64,000 nt of DNA from Glycomyces niveus (GCF_017592475.1 NZ_JAGFNP010000004.1:414046-478045), one strand, 5' to 3'. Shown: positions 44,022 to 55,290, counted from the first letter of the stretch. Numbers and translations: made by a program. Notes: generated by a model not told the origin, from the letters alone.

Positions 44022-47000
44022 TCAGCTTCCCGTCGTGCGGCCGCCGGTGAGACGGTCGAGGGTCAGCAGGATCTCGGAGGCGGTCACCGGATCAAGACTG
44101 TCCATGATGGATTGTGCATGCGCACCGTCGACGGTGTCGTGGAACTCCCCTGTAGACCAGCGCAGTTCGAAGGTCTGCGGCGGCATGTTCTCCAGCGCGC
44201 CGGCCCAGAAGCCCTCGGAGACGTGCATGACGAGGGAGCCGCCGCCGGGCAGCGGGAAGTACAGGCCCGGTTCGACCCCGGCGTCCTCGGGGTGGCTCCG
44301 GATCCAGCCGCGCGCGGTGAGGCCCAGGAGCGCGCCGGTCTCGACCTGGACCTTGTCGTAGCGGGTCACCTCCCCGGTGCCGAGCTCGTCCTCCGTGAAC
44401 TCCATGACCGGGCGGCCGAGCTGCGGGAACGGCTGCAGGATCTCGTAGTCCGCGAACACCTGCCCCCAGTCCGCGAGGGCCGCCTCGTCCAGGTGCAGCG
44501 GGTGGGCCAGCCGGATCACCGCGTCCTCCGGGAGGTCGATCGCGTCGTCGGCCGCATCGGAGTACGTGCCGTCCTCGGCGAGCCTGAACGCGGTCTGCCG
44601 GCCGTCTGCGACGGCGAGCCACAGCACGCGGCGCGCGAGGTGCGCCATGAAGGCGTGCTCCGCGAAGCACAGCCGGAACTCGGCGGGGGTCCACGTGCGG
44701 GCCGCGACCATGGCCGCTTCGAGGCGGCGCACCTGGTCGGCCGCGACGGTGCGGAGGTCTTTGCGCAGCAGGGAGAACCGGCGGTACGCCGCCTCCGCGG
44801 CCTCGGGGTCGTCCTTCGCGCCGGGCTTGGGGAGGCTCTTGCGGGGCTTGCCGGCGTCGTCGAAGACGAAGGGCTTCAGCTGCTCGTCGAAGCCGACGGT
44901 GAAGGCGCGCGGGCCGTAGTCGAGCACCAGCGCGCCGGCCTCGCCGAGCCCGAAGTCGGGCACCAAGCGGTCGGCCAGCTGGTCCCGGGTGAGGCCGAGC
45001 TCCGCGGCGATCGCGTCGATCTGGCGCCGCGCCTCCTCCTTGAGGCCCTTGAACTTCACCCGGTCGGCGATGCCCTGGATGGCGCGCAGCGCTGTCTCGG
45101 TGCCGATCGCGCCGAGCACGGCGAGGCCGGTGACCGCGCGCTTGTGCTGGCCCTCGCCGGGCCACTCGCGGATCATCGGGGCGAGGCGGCGCACAGTGTC
45201 GTCATCGGCGAACCGGGCCAGCTGGGTGAGCGTCCAATTGCCCTTCGCCTGGGAGCCGTTCGCGATCCACAGTTCGAACAGCGCCCATGAGAACCGCGTG
45301 AGCGAGGCCGGGTCGAACAGGTCTACGACCACTTCAGTTCCCGCGTAAGGCAGGTCGGGATTGGTCAGCGACAGCACGGTCACCAGGTGGGGCAGCGAGG
45401 CGGCGGGGAGCGCCCGCTCGCCGCCGCGCAACAAGACCTGCGGCAGCAGCTCCGGGTCGGCGAGCCCATCCGTGCTCGGCAGCTTGCCTTGGGGTTCAAG
45501 GGGGTCGCGGTCGACCAGTTCGCGGATCGCGGTCGCGGCCTCAGGGCCGAACACTCCGGCGCCCTCGGCCACCGCATCGAGGCCGTGCCGCGCCGCGAGG
45601 TGCACCAGCGCAGCCTCGGCCGCCTGGCGGGCCTTCTTGTCGGTGCCCAGCGCGTCGGGGACGAGCATCGGCACGGCGTCGAGGCCATGGCGTTCGAACC
45701 AGCGGATCGCGCTGACGCGGGCGGTCTTGAGCCGGAGGAGCCAGTCGGCGGCGAGCCGCGCGGCCGCGGCGCTGAACATCGGCGGCAGCGCGGCGTGGCG
45801 CTCGGTCCTGGTCCGCAGCGCGACGGCGATCCGGTCGATCGCCTCGTCGCCGAACCGCCACAGGACCTGCTGGAGCTCGTCGCCGATCGTGTAGCCGCAT
45901 GCGCCGTCCCACTGTTCGAAGAGTGGACGCGAGAGCTCCATCGGCGCCTCGGCGTAGAAGGCCGGGTACCGGAGGACGTACTCGCCGCCGTGGTGCTCGA
46001 GCCGCCAGCGCCAGGTGTCCTCGCGATGGAAGGGCCGGTACGACTCCCGTTCGGCGCGTTCGCCGTCGCTCCATTCGAGACGCTTGGCGTCCGGCGGGGT
46101 GAGCCCGGCGATGACGACCTGCTTCCGCTTGGGCCGCTTGACGGTCCAGGGCGGCGCGGTCAGCAGCGGCGGCAGGGTCGCCGGGTCCGCCTCCGGTATC
46201 GGGGCGGCCGCGTCGAGCACACGCTGCATGTCGGCCAGCGCCGTTGCGGAGAGGATTCCGGCGTCGATGCGGCGGACGATCGCGGTGAGCCGGGGCGAGG
46301 TCTTCGTTCGGGCCGCGGCGCTGAGGAATGGGGCGGGGAAGCGCTCGGCCGACGCCGTGGCGGCGGCCGCGACGAGGGGTTCGTTGAGCCGGCCGATGAG
46401 GTGGCCGATCGCCGCGTCCGTCGGCAGGGACGCGATGGCGCTGAGCAGGGTCCGGCGTGCGCCCTCTGCCGGCTTGCGGCGCAGGGTCTCGGTGAGGACC
46501 GGCAGGCTCGCGGGTCCGAGGTTGTCCACGATCGCGGCGACCACGGCGGGCGGGCAGTCGTCGGCGGGGAGCGCGTTCAGGCCGGCCCGGGCGAGGAGCG
46601 CCGGGTCGTCGGCCGAGAGCCACAGCAGCGGGTCGGGCCGGCGGTGGCCGTCGGTCTGGAACTGCCGGTACTCGTCGCAGGACTCGGCGACCCAGTCCCG
46701 TTCGCCCGGGAGCAGGAACGCGGCGGCGAGGCGCCGGGCGGGGGTGCCCCGGTGGGCGGCGACGGCGGCGACCGCGGCCGCGTACTCGTCGTCAGCCGCG
46801 GCGGCGAGCAGGCCGCGGATCGCGGCGACGCCGTCGGCGAGGTCCTGTCCGATTCCGTAGTAGTAGTGCCATGCGAGTCGGCCTTCGACGAGGTCGGTGG
46901 CCGGGATGTCCTCGTCGCGGTAGCGGTAGTACTGGCCCGCGGCCGACATGGTCATGCGTTGGACGGCGGCGCAGACGGCGAACGGCAGGCCGTGGGCGGG

Positions 47001-47318
47001 TACCCAGGCGTCGAGCTCGGGACGAAGCATCGAGCTCGACTGGCGCTTCTCACTGCCGGCCAGGATCGCCGATGCGGCCGCCGCACCGCGCGGGTCGGCC
47101 TCGCCGTCCAGATAGGCGTTCCCGGCCGCGGCGAACGCGTGGTTGCTCGGCTTGGCCAGTGCCTCCCGCAACCGCGGTTCGTACCAGTTGAGCAGCCCCT
47201 TGACGCGCTTGGGGGCCTCGGGGTCGAGGGCCACCGGGTCGCCTGGGCGCCGTCCTCGGTGCGGCAGGAGCAGAGGGCGCCAGTCGGCGGGGAGTTCGGG
47301 GTGCAGGGGGTTCGCCAT
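44022..47318 (-). CDS. DUF4132 protein B, full-length paralogue
   Basis: This protein of about 1098 aa starts at ATG 47318 (MANPLHPELPADW); earlier in-frame starts lie in the promoter. It shares with A and D the PPLLTAPPWTVKRPK junction, the HKRAVTGLAVLGAIGTETALRAI block and the core VLDYGPRAFTVGFDEQLKPF with GKPRKSLPKPGAKDD. The C-terminus is SLDPVTASEILLTL plus a short tail. The -10 TAAGTT precedes the ATG by 7 nt with no Shine-Dalgarno, which implies a leaderless mRNA. Gene C follows after 4 nt. Confidence 0.85.
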   Translation of the reverse strand: MANPLHPELPADWRPLLLPHRGRRPGDPVALDPEAPKRVKGLLNWYEPRLREALAKPSNHAFAAAGNAYLDGEADPRGAAAASAILAGSEKRQSSSMLRPELDAWVPAHGLPFAVCAAVQRMTMSAAGQYYRYRDEDIPATDLVEGRLAWHYYYGIGQDLADGVAAIRGLLAAAADDEYAAAVAAVAAHRGTPARRLAAAFLLPGERDWVAESCDEYRQFQTDGHRRPDPLLWLSADDPALLARAGLNALPADDCPPAVVAAIVDNLGPASLPVLTETLRRKPAEGARRTLLSAIASLPTDAAIGHLIGRLNEPLVAAAATASAERFPAPFLSAAARTKTSPRLTAIVRRIDAGILSATALADMQRVLDAAAPIPEADPATLPPLLTAPPWTVKRPKRKQVVIAGLTPPDAKRLEWSDGERAERESYRPFHREDTWRWRLEHHGGEYVLRYPAFYAEAPMELSRPLFEQWDGACGYTIGDELQQVLWRFGDEAIDRIAVALRTRTERHAALPPMFSAAAARLAADWLLRLKTARVSAIRWFERHGLDAVPMLVPDALGTDKKARQAAEAALVHLAARHGLDAVAEGAGVFGPEAATAIRELVDRDPLEPQGKLPSTDGLADPELLPQVLLRGGERALPAASLPHLVTVLSLTNPDLPYAGTEVVVDLFDPASLTRFSWALFELWIANGSQAKGNWTLTQLARFADDDTVRRLAPMIREWPGEGQHKRAVTGLAVLGAIGTETALRAIQGIADRVKFKGLKEEARRQIDAIAAELGLTRDQLADRLVPDFGLGEAGALVLDYGPRAFTVGFDEQLKPFVFDDAGKPRKSLPKPGAKDDPEAAEAAYRRFSLLRKDLRTVAADQVRRLEAAMVAARTWTPAEFRLCFAEHAFMAHLARRVLWLAVADGRQTAFRLAEDGTYSDAADDAIDLPEDAVIRLAHPLHLDEAALADWGQVFADYEILQPFPQLGRPVMEFTEDELGTGEVTRYDKVQVETGALLGLTARGWIRSHPEDAGVEPGLYFPLPGGGSLVMHVSEGFWAGALENMPPQTFELRWSTGEFHDTVDGAHAQSIMDSLDPVTASEILLTLDRLTGGRTTGS

Positions 47319-47325
47319 GGGGGTC

Positions 47326-47348
47326 AACTTACACACGAGGTGCGACAG
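47326..47348 (-). promoter_or_regulatory. RecA-NDp/PafBC-like promoter of DUF4132 genes B-C
   Basis: CTGTCGCAC (47348-47340), an 8-nt spacer and TAAGTT (47331-47326), then 7 nt to the ATG of gene B. Same architecture as the gene D promoter. Confidence 0.75.
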
Positions 47349-47368
47349 GCCTTCACGTCGACCACTGT

Positions 47369-47397
47369 GGAGGCGACCGCCCGGGGCGGTCGCCTCC
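47369..47397 (-). terminator. Hairpin terminator after DUF4132 gene A
   Basis: A perfect 12-bp stem (47369-47380 with 47386-47397) with a 5-nt loop lies 7 nt after the gene A stop and 20 nt before the promoter of genes B-C. Confidence 0.7.
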
Positions 47398-47404
47398 GCT
47401 GATG

Positions 47405-50400
47405 TCACGCGCTCGTGAGGCGTTCGAGGGCCGCCAGGATCTCGGAGGCGGTCACCGGGTCGATGTCGGTGGGGAAGTCGCGGGAAGCGTCGTCCTGTTC
47501 GGGCCAGTAGTACTGCTCGCGCGCGGCGAGGCGGACGGCCTCCAGGGTCTGCTCGGTTTCCTCCCCCACGTCGCCGAGCCAGATGCCCGGTTCGAGGGAC
47601 ACGACGAGGTGGCCGCCGGGCACCGGGTAGGAGATGCCGGGCGAGACGCCGCCGTCCTCGGGTGAAGCGCGCTGCCAGCCGCGCGCCGTCATGCCGAGCA
47701 CGCGGCCCACGTCGACCTTCGCGCCTTCGAAGCGCTTGAGGCGGCCCGTGGCGAGTTCGTCGTCGGTGAACGCGAGGGCGGGGCGGCCGAGCTGGTCGAA
47801 CGGCTGCAGCACTTCGTAGTCGGCGAAGAGCTCGGCCCAGCCCCGCACCGTGTCGCCGAGGAGGACCGGGTGCGCGATGCGGATGCGCGCGCCCTCGGGG
47901 ATCTCAGCGGTGTCGTCCTCGCCGTCGCTGAAGGTGCCGTCCTCGGCGATGTGGAAGGCGAGGCGGTCGCCGTCGGTCTCGGCGAGCCAGACGAGGCGGC
48001 GGGCGAGGTGCCCGGTGAGGGGGTGCTCGACGAAGTACCGCTGGAACTCCTCCGCGGACCAGTCTCGGCCGGTCGTCATCGCGGTCTCGAGGCGTCGCAC
48101 CTGGTCGGCGGCGACGCTGCGCAGTTCCTTCTTCAAGGCGGTGAAGCGCTGGTAGGCGTCTTCGGCGAGCTCCGGGTCGTCCTTCGCGCCGGGCTTGGGG
48201 AGGGTCTTGCGGGGCTTGCCGTCCTCGTCGGTGACGTACGGCTTCAGCTGCTCGTCGAAGGCGACGAGGAACTTGCGCGGCCCGTAGTCGAGGACGAGCG
48301 CGGACGCCTCGCCGAGCCCGAAGTCGGGCACGAGCCGGTCGGCGAGCTGCTCGCGGCTGAGCCCGAGGTCTTCGGCGATGCGGGTGATCTGGCGGCGCGC
48401 TTCTTCCTTGAGCGCCTTGAACTTCACCTTCTCCGAGATGGTCTGGATCGCGCGCATCGCGGTCTCGGTGCCGATCGCGCCCAGGATCTCCAGGCCGGTG
48501 ACGGCCCGCTTGTGCTGGTTCTGGCCGGGCCATTCGCGGATGCGCGGGGCGAGGTCCCACACGGTCGCGTCGTCGGCGAAGTGCATGAGCTGCGTGAACG
48601 CCCACGAGTCCTTCGCGGGCGAACCGATCGCGGTCCACCGCTCGAACAGGGCCCGGCTGAAGCGGGTGAGGGAGGCGCGGTCGCAGTGCTCGGCGACGAC
48701 CTCGATCCCGGGGTAGGCGTAGTCCGGGGTTCCCAAGGCCAGCACGGTGATCAGGCGCCTCACCGCTGCGTCGGGCAGCGCGTGCTCGCCGTCCTTGAGC
48801 TGCACCTGCGGCAGGACCGCCGGCGACGCCCAGGTGCCGGGCTTGGGGACCTGGACGCGCGGCTCCAGCGGGTCCACGTCGAGCAGTGCCCGGATCGCTT
48901 CGGCCGCTTCAGGACCGTAGGTCGCGGCCCCCGCCGCGACGGCGTCCCGGCCGTGCCTCCCGGCGAGGAACACCAGCGCGACCTCGGCGTACGAGCGGCG
49001 CTTCTTGTCCGCGCCGAGGGCGTCGGGCACCAGGTAGGGCGCGACGGCGATTCCGTGCCGGTCGAGCCAGCGGACCGCGCTGGGGCGGGCGCCTTTCAAG
49101 CGGGCCAGGCGTTCGGCGGCGATGCGGGCGGCGGCGAGGTTGAGGATCGGGCCGGGCAGTTCGTGGCAGGTGTGCTGGGAGGCGGGGAGCACGAGCACCT
49201 GGTCGATCACGCGCTCGCCGAACCGGGCGAGGATCCGCTGCAGCGCGACGGTGGCGCCGGGGTTCGCCGCGGCGTTCCAGGCGCCGAGCAGCCGTTCGGC
49301 CCTCTCGGCATCAGCGAAGGCGAGGAAGCTGAGGAAGTGCCAGTCGTCGGGCGACGGCTCGGGCAGTTCTGTCCAGTACTCGTCGTCGGGGTCGTAGTAG
49401 TAGTCGCGGACTCCGCTCCAGGCCTCCTGCTCCCCCGCCGCCCAGACGAGGCGCGCGGCGGGCGCTTCCAGGCCCTCGATGACGACGGGTTTCGCCTTGG
49501 GGCGCTTCACGGTCCACGGCGGCGCGACGAGGAGCGGCGGGAGGTCGGCCGGGTCCGCGTCGGGCAGGCGCCCGGAGTCGGCGAGGAGGTCGGCGAGGGC
49601 GGCACGGTCGTCCTCGTCGAGGTGGGCGCGCAGGTCGGCGTCGACGAGATGGGCGACGGCGTGGAGCCACGGGCGCAGCGCGGGCGACGCGTTCGGGGCG
49701 AGGCGGGCGGCGGTGCGGAGGGTGCGGACGGGGAAGCGGGCGGCCGTGTCGGCCGCCGCTTCCCACACGTTCGGCTGGTCGAGGTGCTCGAGGACGAACG
49801 CGGCGGCCTCGTCGCTCGGCATCAAGGCGATCGCGCGGAACAGGAGCTTGCGGAAGTCGGCGTCGTAGTTCTGCGTGTCCGCGTACGAGTCGAGCAGCAC
49901 CGGCAGGGCCACGGTGCCGAGGCCGCCGATCAGGGCCGCGACGTTCGCGTAATCGACCTGGTAGTAGTTCGCGAGCGAGAGCGTGCCCGCGGCCGCCAGA
50001 TGCTCACGGCGGCTGACGCAGTGCCAGATCAGGTCGTCGGCCTGCGAATCGTAGGCCCGGGCCTGCGCGAACTCGGCGCAGGCCTCAAGGACCCACGCGT
50101 CCTCGCCCGGGAAGAGCAGCATGGCGGCGATGCGCTTGGCGCCGGTGTCCCGGTGCTCGGCGACGGCCGCCACGACCTCGGCGTACTCGTCGTCAGGGAG
50201 CGACGCGAGGAGCGACCGCACCGCCGCGATCCCGCCGTACAGCAGTTCGTGCACGCACGTCTCGGGGTGCTCGGTGTCGTGGTGGAAGACGACGCGCTCG
50301 GCGATGGCGCCGCCGCCGTACCAGTGGTTCGTGGTGGGGGCGATGGCGAGGCGTTCGACGGTGGCGACCAGCGCGAAGACCGTGCCGTGCTCGTGGAGCC

Positions 50401-50728
50401 AGAAGTCGAGCTCGGGGCGCAGGTACGACTCGGAGGAGCGGCCGTCGTAGTCGAGGATCAGCGCCGCGACCGCGGCCGCGCCGCGCGGGTCGGCCTCGCC
50501 GGCGAGGAACGCCTCCGCGTCGGCGGCGTACGGCTCGTTCTCCGGCTTCGCGAGCGCGGTGCGGACCTTGTCGTACCGGGCGGCGATCTTCTGGCGCTGG
50601 CGCCCGACCACCTCGGGGCCCGCGGGCGAAAACGGCCTCCCGGCGCGCTTCCCGCGCCACGGCAGCAGCTTCGCCTTCCAGGCGGCGGGCAGCGCGAGCT
50701 GGTCTTCTTGGGACGCAACGTCGTTCAT
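47405..50728 (-). CDS. DUF4132 protein A, full-length paralogue (first of the array)
   Basis: This 1107-aa protein has an N-terminal helical region with HEAT-like repeats, the PPLLVAPPWTVKRPK junction near residue 395, and the DUF4132 core from residue 812: VLDYGPRKFLVAFDEQLKPY, GKPRKTLPKPGAKDD, VAADQVRRLETAM. The C-terminus is DIDPVTASEILAAL plus a short tail. Start ATG 50728 has AAGGAC about 5 nt upstream, so unlike B and D this message has a leader of about 25 nt. It is equivalent by position to E. coli yehI, but I see no WGR domain. Function unknown. Confidence 0.87.
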   Translation of the reverse strand: MNDVASQEDQLALPAAWKAKLLPWRGKRAGRPFSPAGPEVVGRQRQKIAARYDKVRTALAKPENEPYAADAEAFLAGEADPRGAAAVAALILDYDGRSSESYLRPELDFWLHEHGTVFALVATVERLAIAPTTNHWYGGGAIAERVVFHHDTEHPETCVHELLYGGIAAVRSLLASLPDDEYAEVVAAVAEHRDTGAKRIAAMLLFPGEDAWVLEACAEFAQARAYDSQADDLIWHCVSRREHLAAAGTLSLANYYQVDYANVAALIGGLGTVALPVLLDSYADTQNYDADFRKLLFRAIALMPSDEAAAFVLEHLDQPNVWEAAADTAARFPVRTLRTAARLAPNASPALRPWLHAVAHLVDADLRAHLDEDDRAALADLLADSGRLPDADPADLPPLLVAPPWTVKRPKAKPVVIEGLEAPAARLVWAAGEQEAWSGVRDYYYDPDDEYWTELPEPSPDDWHFLSFLAFADAERAERLLGAWNAAANPGATVALQRILARFGERVIDQVLVLPASQHTCHELPGPILNLAAARIAAERLARLKGARPSAVRWLDRHGIAVAPYLVPDALGADKKRRSYAEVALVFLAGRHGRDAVAAGAATYGPEAAEAIRALLDVDPLEPRVQVPKPGTWASPAVLPQVQLKDGEHALPDAAVRRLITVLALGTPDYAYPGIEVVAEHCDRASLTRFSRALFERWTAIGSPAKDSWAFTQLMHFADDATVWDLAPRIREWPGQNQHKRAVTGLEILGAIGTETAMRAIQTISEKVKFKALKEEARRQITRIAEDLGLSREQLADRLVPDFGLGEASALVLDYGPRKFLVAFDEQLKPYVTDEDGKPRKTLPKPGAKDDPELAEDAYQRFTALKKELRSVAADQVRRLETAMTTGRDWSAEEFQRYFVEHPLTGHLARRLVWLAETDGDRLAFHIAEDGTFSDGEDDTAEIPEGARIRIAHPVLLGDTVRGWAELFADYEVLQPFDQLGRPALAFTDDELATGRLKRFEGAKVDVGRVLGMTARGWQRASPEDGGVSPGISYPVPGGHLVVSLEPGIWLGDVGEETEQTLEAVRLAAREQYYWPEQDDASRDFPTDIDPVTASEILAALERLTSA

Positions 50729-50759
50729 AGGGGTCCTTCGTCAGGGAGCATTGCCTGAG

Positions 50760-50782
50760 ACCATAGAGCGGCGGTACGACAC
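50760..50782 (-). promoter_or_regulatory. RecA-NDp/PafBC-like promoter of DUF4132 gene A
   Basis: GTGTCGTAC (50782-50774), an 8-nt spacer and TATGGT (50765-50760) fit TTGTCRGTG-N8-TAnnnT. It lies 31 nt before the gene A start codon. Confidence 0.75.
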
Positions 50783-50809
50783 CCCCTCGCGAACCCTGGA
50801 GACGCCGCA

Positions 50810-50831
50810 GGCCCGGCCGTTCGGCCGGGCC
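50810..50831 (-). terminator. Hairpin terminator after ctaB
   Basis: A GC-rich inverted repeat (50810-50818 with 50823-50831) with a GTTC loop lies 14 nt beyond the ctaB stop and upstream of the DUF4132 array promoter. Confidence 0.6.
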
Positions 50832-50845
50832 CGCGAACGGCAGTC

Positions 50846-51838
50846 CTACATGAGGAAGGAGTCGACCGCCAGCGCGAGGAACAGCAGCGTCAGATAGCTG
50901 GTGGACCAGTGGAACAGGCGCATCGGTTTGGGGTCCTCGCCGCGGTTGACGCGGCCGAGGAGCTTGTGGCACTCGAGCACGAACAGGCCGCCGGTGACGA
51001 CCGCGACGATGCCGTAGAGCCAGGTCGTGCCGGGCTCGAGGAACATGGGCACGACGGAGACGGCGAGCATCGCCCAGCCGTAGACCACGGACTCGATGGC
51101 GACGCGGCGGGCGGGGGCGACGACCGGGAGCATCGGGATGCCTGCGGCGGCGTAGTCGTCCTTGAACTTCATGGCGAGCACGTAGAAGTGCGGGGGCTGC
51201 CAGAGGAAGACGACCGCGAACAGGATCCAGGCCATCCAGGACATGTGGCCGGTGACGGCCGCCCAGCCGATGAGCACGGGGGCCGCGCCGCACGCGCCGC
51301 CCCACACCGTGTTGTACGGGGTGGTGCGCTTGAGCCAGATCGTGTAGACGACGTCGTAGTAGACGATGGCGCCGAAGGTGAGGAGCGCGGCGAGCCAGTT
51401 GACGAGGAAGCCCATGCCGAGGACCGCGATCGCGCCGATGACGAGGCCGAAGACGAGGGCGTTGCGCGGCGGGATCTGGTGCTTGGCGAGAGGGCGCCGC
51501 GAGGTGCGGGCCATGAGCTGGTCGATGTCGCGGTCGATGTAGCAGTTGATCGCGTTCGCCGACCCGGCGGCGAGGGCGCCGCCGATGAGGGTGGCGAGGA
51601 CCGCTTTGAGCGACGGCAGGCTGTTGTGCTCGATGCGGGCGGCGACGAGCATCGCCGGGATGGTGGTGATGAGGAGCAGCTCGACGATCCGCGGTTTCGT
51701 CAGGGAGACATAGGCACCGACGAGCTGCCGCAGGGACGGCTTGGCCGGGGCCTCGCCCTCGGGCGCGGGCAGTTCGATTCGCTTGCGGGCCTGGGGCCGG
51801 GGGCGGTCGGCCAGGGCGCGGGTCGGGTCCTCGTTCAT
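50846..51838 (-). CDS. ctaB: Protoheme IX farnesyltransferase (heme O synthase) CtaB
   Basis: This protein of about 330 aa is a UbiA-superfamily prenyltransferase that adds a farnesyl group to heme B, making heme O for CtaA. It has about nine membrane segments and both Asp-rich motifs: [21 protein letters not shown], and the later [14 protein letters not shown] loop. ATG 51838 (MNEDPTRAL) gives the family length; an open frame continues 45 codons further but the extra part is not CtaB-like. Divergent from tkt, the usual actinobacterial arrangement. Confidence 0.95.
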   Translation of the reverse strand: MNEDPTRALADRPRPQARKRIELPAPEGEAPAKPSLRQLVGAYVSLTKPRIVELLLITTIPAMLVAARIEHNSLPSLKAVLATLIGGALAAGSANAINCYIDRDIDQLMARTSRRPLAKHQIPPRNALVFGLVIGAIAVLGMGFLVNWLAALLTFGAIVYYDVVYTIWLKRTTPYNTVWGGACGAAPVLIGWAAVTGHMSWMAWILFAVVFLWQPPHFYVLAMKFKDDYAAAGIPMLPVVAPARRVAIESVVYGWAMLAVSVVPMFLEPGTTWLYGIVAVVTGGLFVLECHKLLGRVNRGEDPKPMRLFHWSTSYLTLLFLALAVDSFLM

Positions 51839-52050
51839 CACCGCCCACCATACGGGCCGTGAGGTGGTGGCCTGGGCCGGGGTTGGGGGTCCCACCTGGG
51901 CTTCTGTGATGCGAGACTGGCTCGTGGGCGGGTTCACAACCCGCGAAATTCCGCCCTCCGAGAGACTGCGCATAAAGTTCAGCCTGTGTAGGTAGGGTCA
52001 GAAGGCACACGTCAATGGCCCAAATACGACGAGTATCAAGGAGTATCCCA

Positions 52051-54129
<2,079 letters not shown>

Positions 54130-54168
54130 CAACGTCGAAGAACTAGCTGGAAAGCTGGAGGAACACCG

Positions 54169-55290
54169 ATGAGCGCGAACGAGAACCTCGCCGGACTCTC
54201 GGCGGCGGGAGTCGCCGTCTGGTTGGACGACATCTCGCGTGACCGCCTGGAGACGGGCAACCTGAAGGACCTCATCGCCGGGTCGTCCGTCGCGGGCGTC
54301 ACCTCGAACCCGTCCATTTTCGCCGCGGCCCTCTCCAAGGGCAACGCGTACGACGAGCAGATCGCCGACCTGGCGGTCCGCAAAGTGAGCGTCGATGAGG
54401 CCGCTCGCGCCATCACCACCTTCGACATCCGCTGGGCGGCGGACGTCCTGGCCCCGGTCTTCGAGACCACCGGGGGCCAGGACGGCCGCGTGTCCATCGA
54501 GGTCGACCCGCGCCTCGCCCACGAGACGCAGGCGACCATCGCCGAGGCCAAGGCCCTGTGGTGGGCCGTGGACCGGCCGAACACGATGATCAAGATCCCC
54601 GCCACCCGCGCCGGGCTCCCCGCCATCACCGCCACCATCGCGGCGGGCATCAGCGTCAACGTCACCCTGATCTTCTCGCTCGAGCGCTACCGCGAGGTCA
54701 TGGACGCCTACATGGCGGGCCTCGAGTCGGCGAAGGCCGCCGGGCACGACCTGTCGCAGATCCGCTCCGTCGCCTCCTTCTTCGTGTCCCGTGTGGACTC
54801 GGAGATCGACAAGCGGCTCGACGGCATCGGCACCGACGAGGCCCTCGCCCTCAAGGGCAAGGCCGCGATCGCCAACGCCCGCTTGGCCTACCAGGAGTTC
54901 GAGAACGCCTTCGCGTCCCCGCGCTGGGCGGCGCTCGCCGGGGCCGGGGCCGTCCCGCAGCGCCCGCTGTGGGCCTCCACTTCGGTCAAGAGCCCGGACT
55001 ACCGCGACGTCATGTACGTCGAGGACCTGATCGCGCCCGGCACCGTCAACACGATGCCCGAGGGCACCCTCAAGGACTTCGCCGACCACGGCGAGGTCGA
55101 GGCCGACACGATCCGGCCCTCCTACGCGGACGCCGCGACCGTCATGCTCGAGCTCGAGCGCGTCGGCGTGGACTACGACGACGTGGTGCAGGTCCTGGAG
55201 GATGAGGGCGTGGAGAAGTTCATCGTCAGCTGGAAGCAGCTCCTGGACCAGATCGAATCCCAGCTCAGTGAGAGCGGAGAACAGAAGTGA
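54169..55290 (+). CDS. tal: Transaldolase
   Basis: This 373-aa transaldolase moves a dihydroxyacetone unit from sedoheptulose 7-phosphate. The Schiff-base lysine is Lys142 in [17 protein letters not shown] near residue 44 is typical of the long bacterial type. GGAGG lies 8 nt before the ATG and the gap to tkt is 39 nt. Its stop overlaps the pgi start. Confidence 0.97.
   Translation: MSANENLAGLSAAGVAVWLDDISRDRLETGNLKDLIAGSSVAGVTSNPSIFAAALSKGNAYDEQIADLAVRKVSVDEAARAITTFDIRWAADVLAPVFETTGGQDGRVSIEVDPRLAHETQATIAEAKALWWAVDRPNTMIKIPATRAGLPAITATIAAGISVNVTLIFSLERYREVMDAYMAGLESAKAAGHDLSQIRSVASFFVSRVDSEIDKRLDGIGTDEALALKGKAAIANARLAYQEFENAFASPRWAALAGAGAVPQRPLWASTSVKSPDYRDVMYVEDLIAPGTVNTMPEGTLKDFADHGEVEADTIRPSYADAATVMLELERVGVDYDDVVQVLEDEGVEKFIVSWKQLLDQIESQLSESGEQK

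Noticed and set aside
28608..50728. The DUF4132-MoxR-vWA locus as an anti-phage defence island
   Set aside because: MoxR-vWA pairs do occur in conflict systems, but there is no nuclease, toxin, protease or integrase nearby, and the surroundings are housekeeping genes. The damage-type promoters favour a stress-response reading. Defence remains possible but unsupported.
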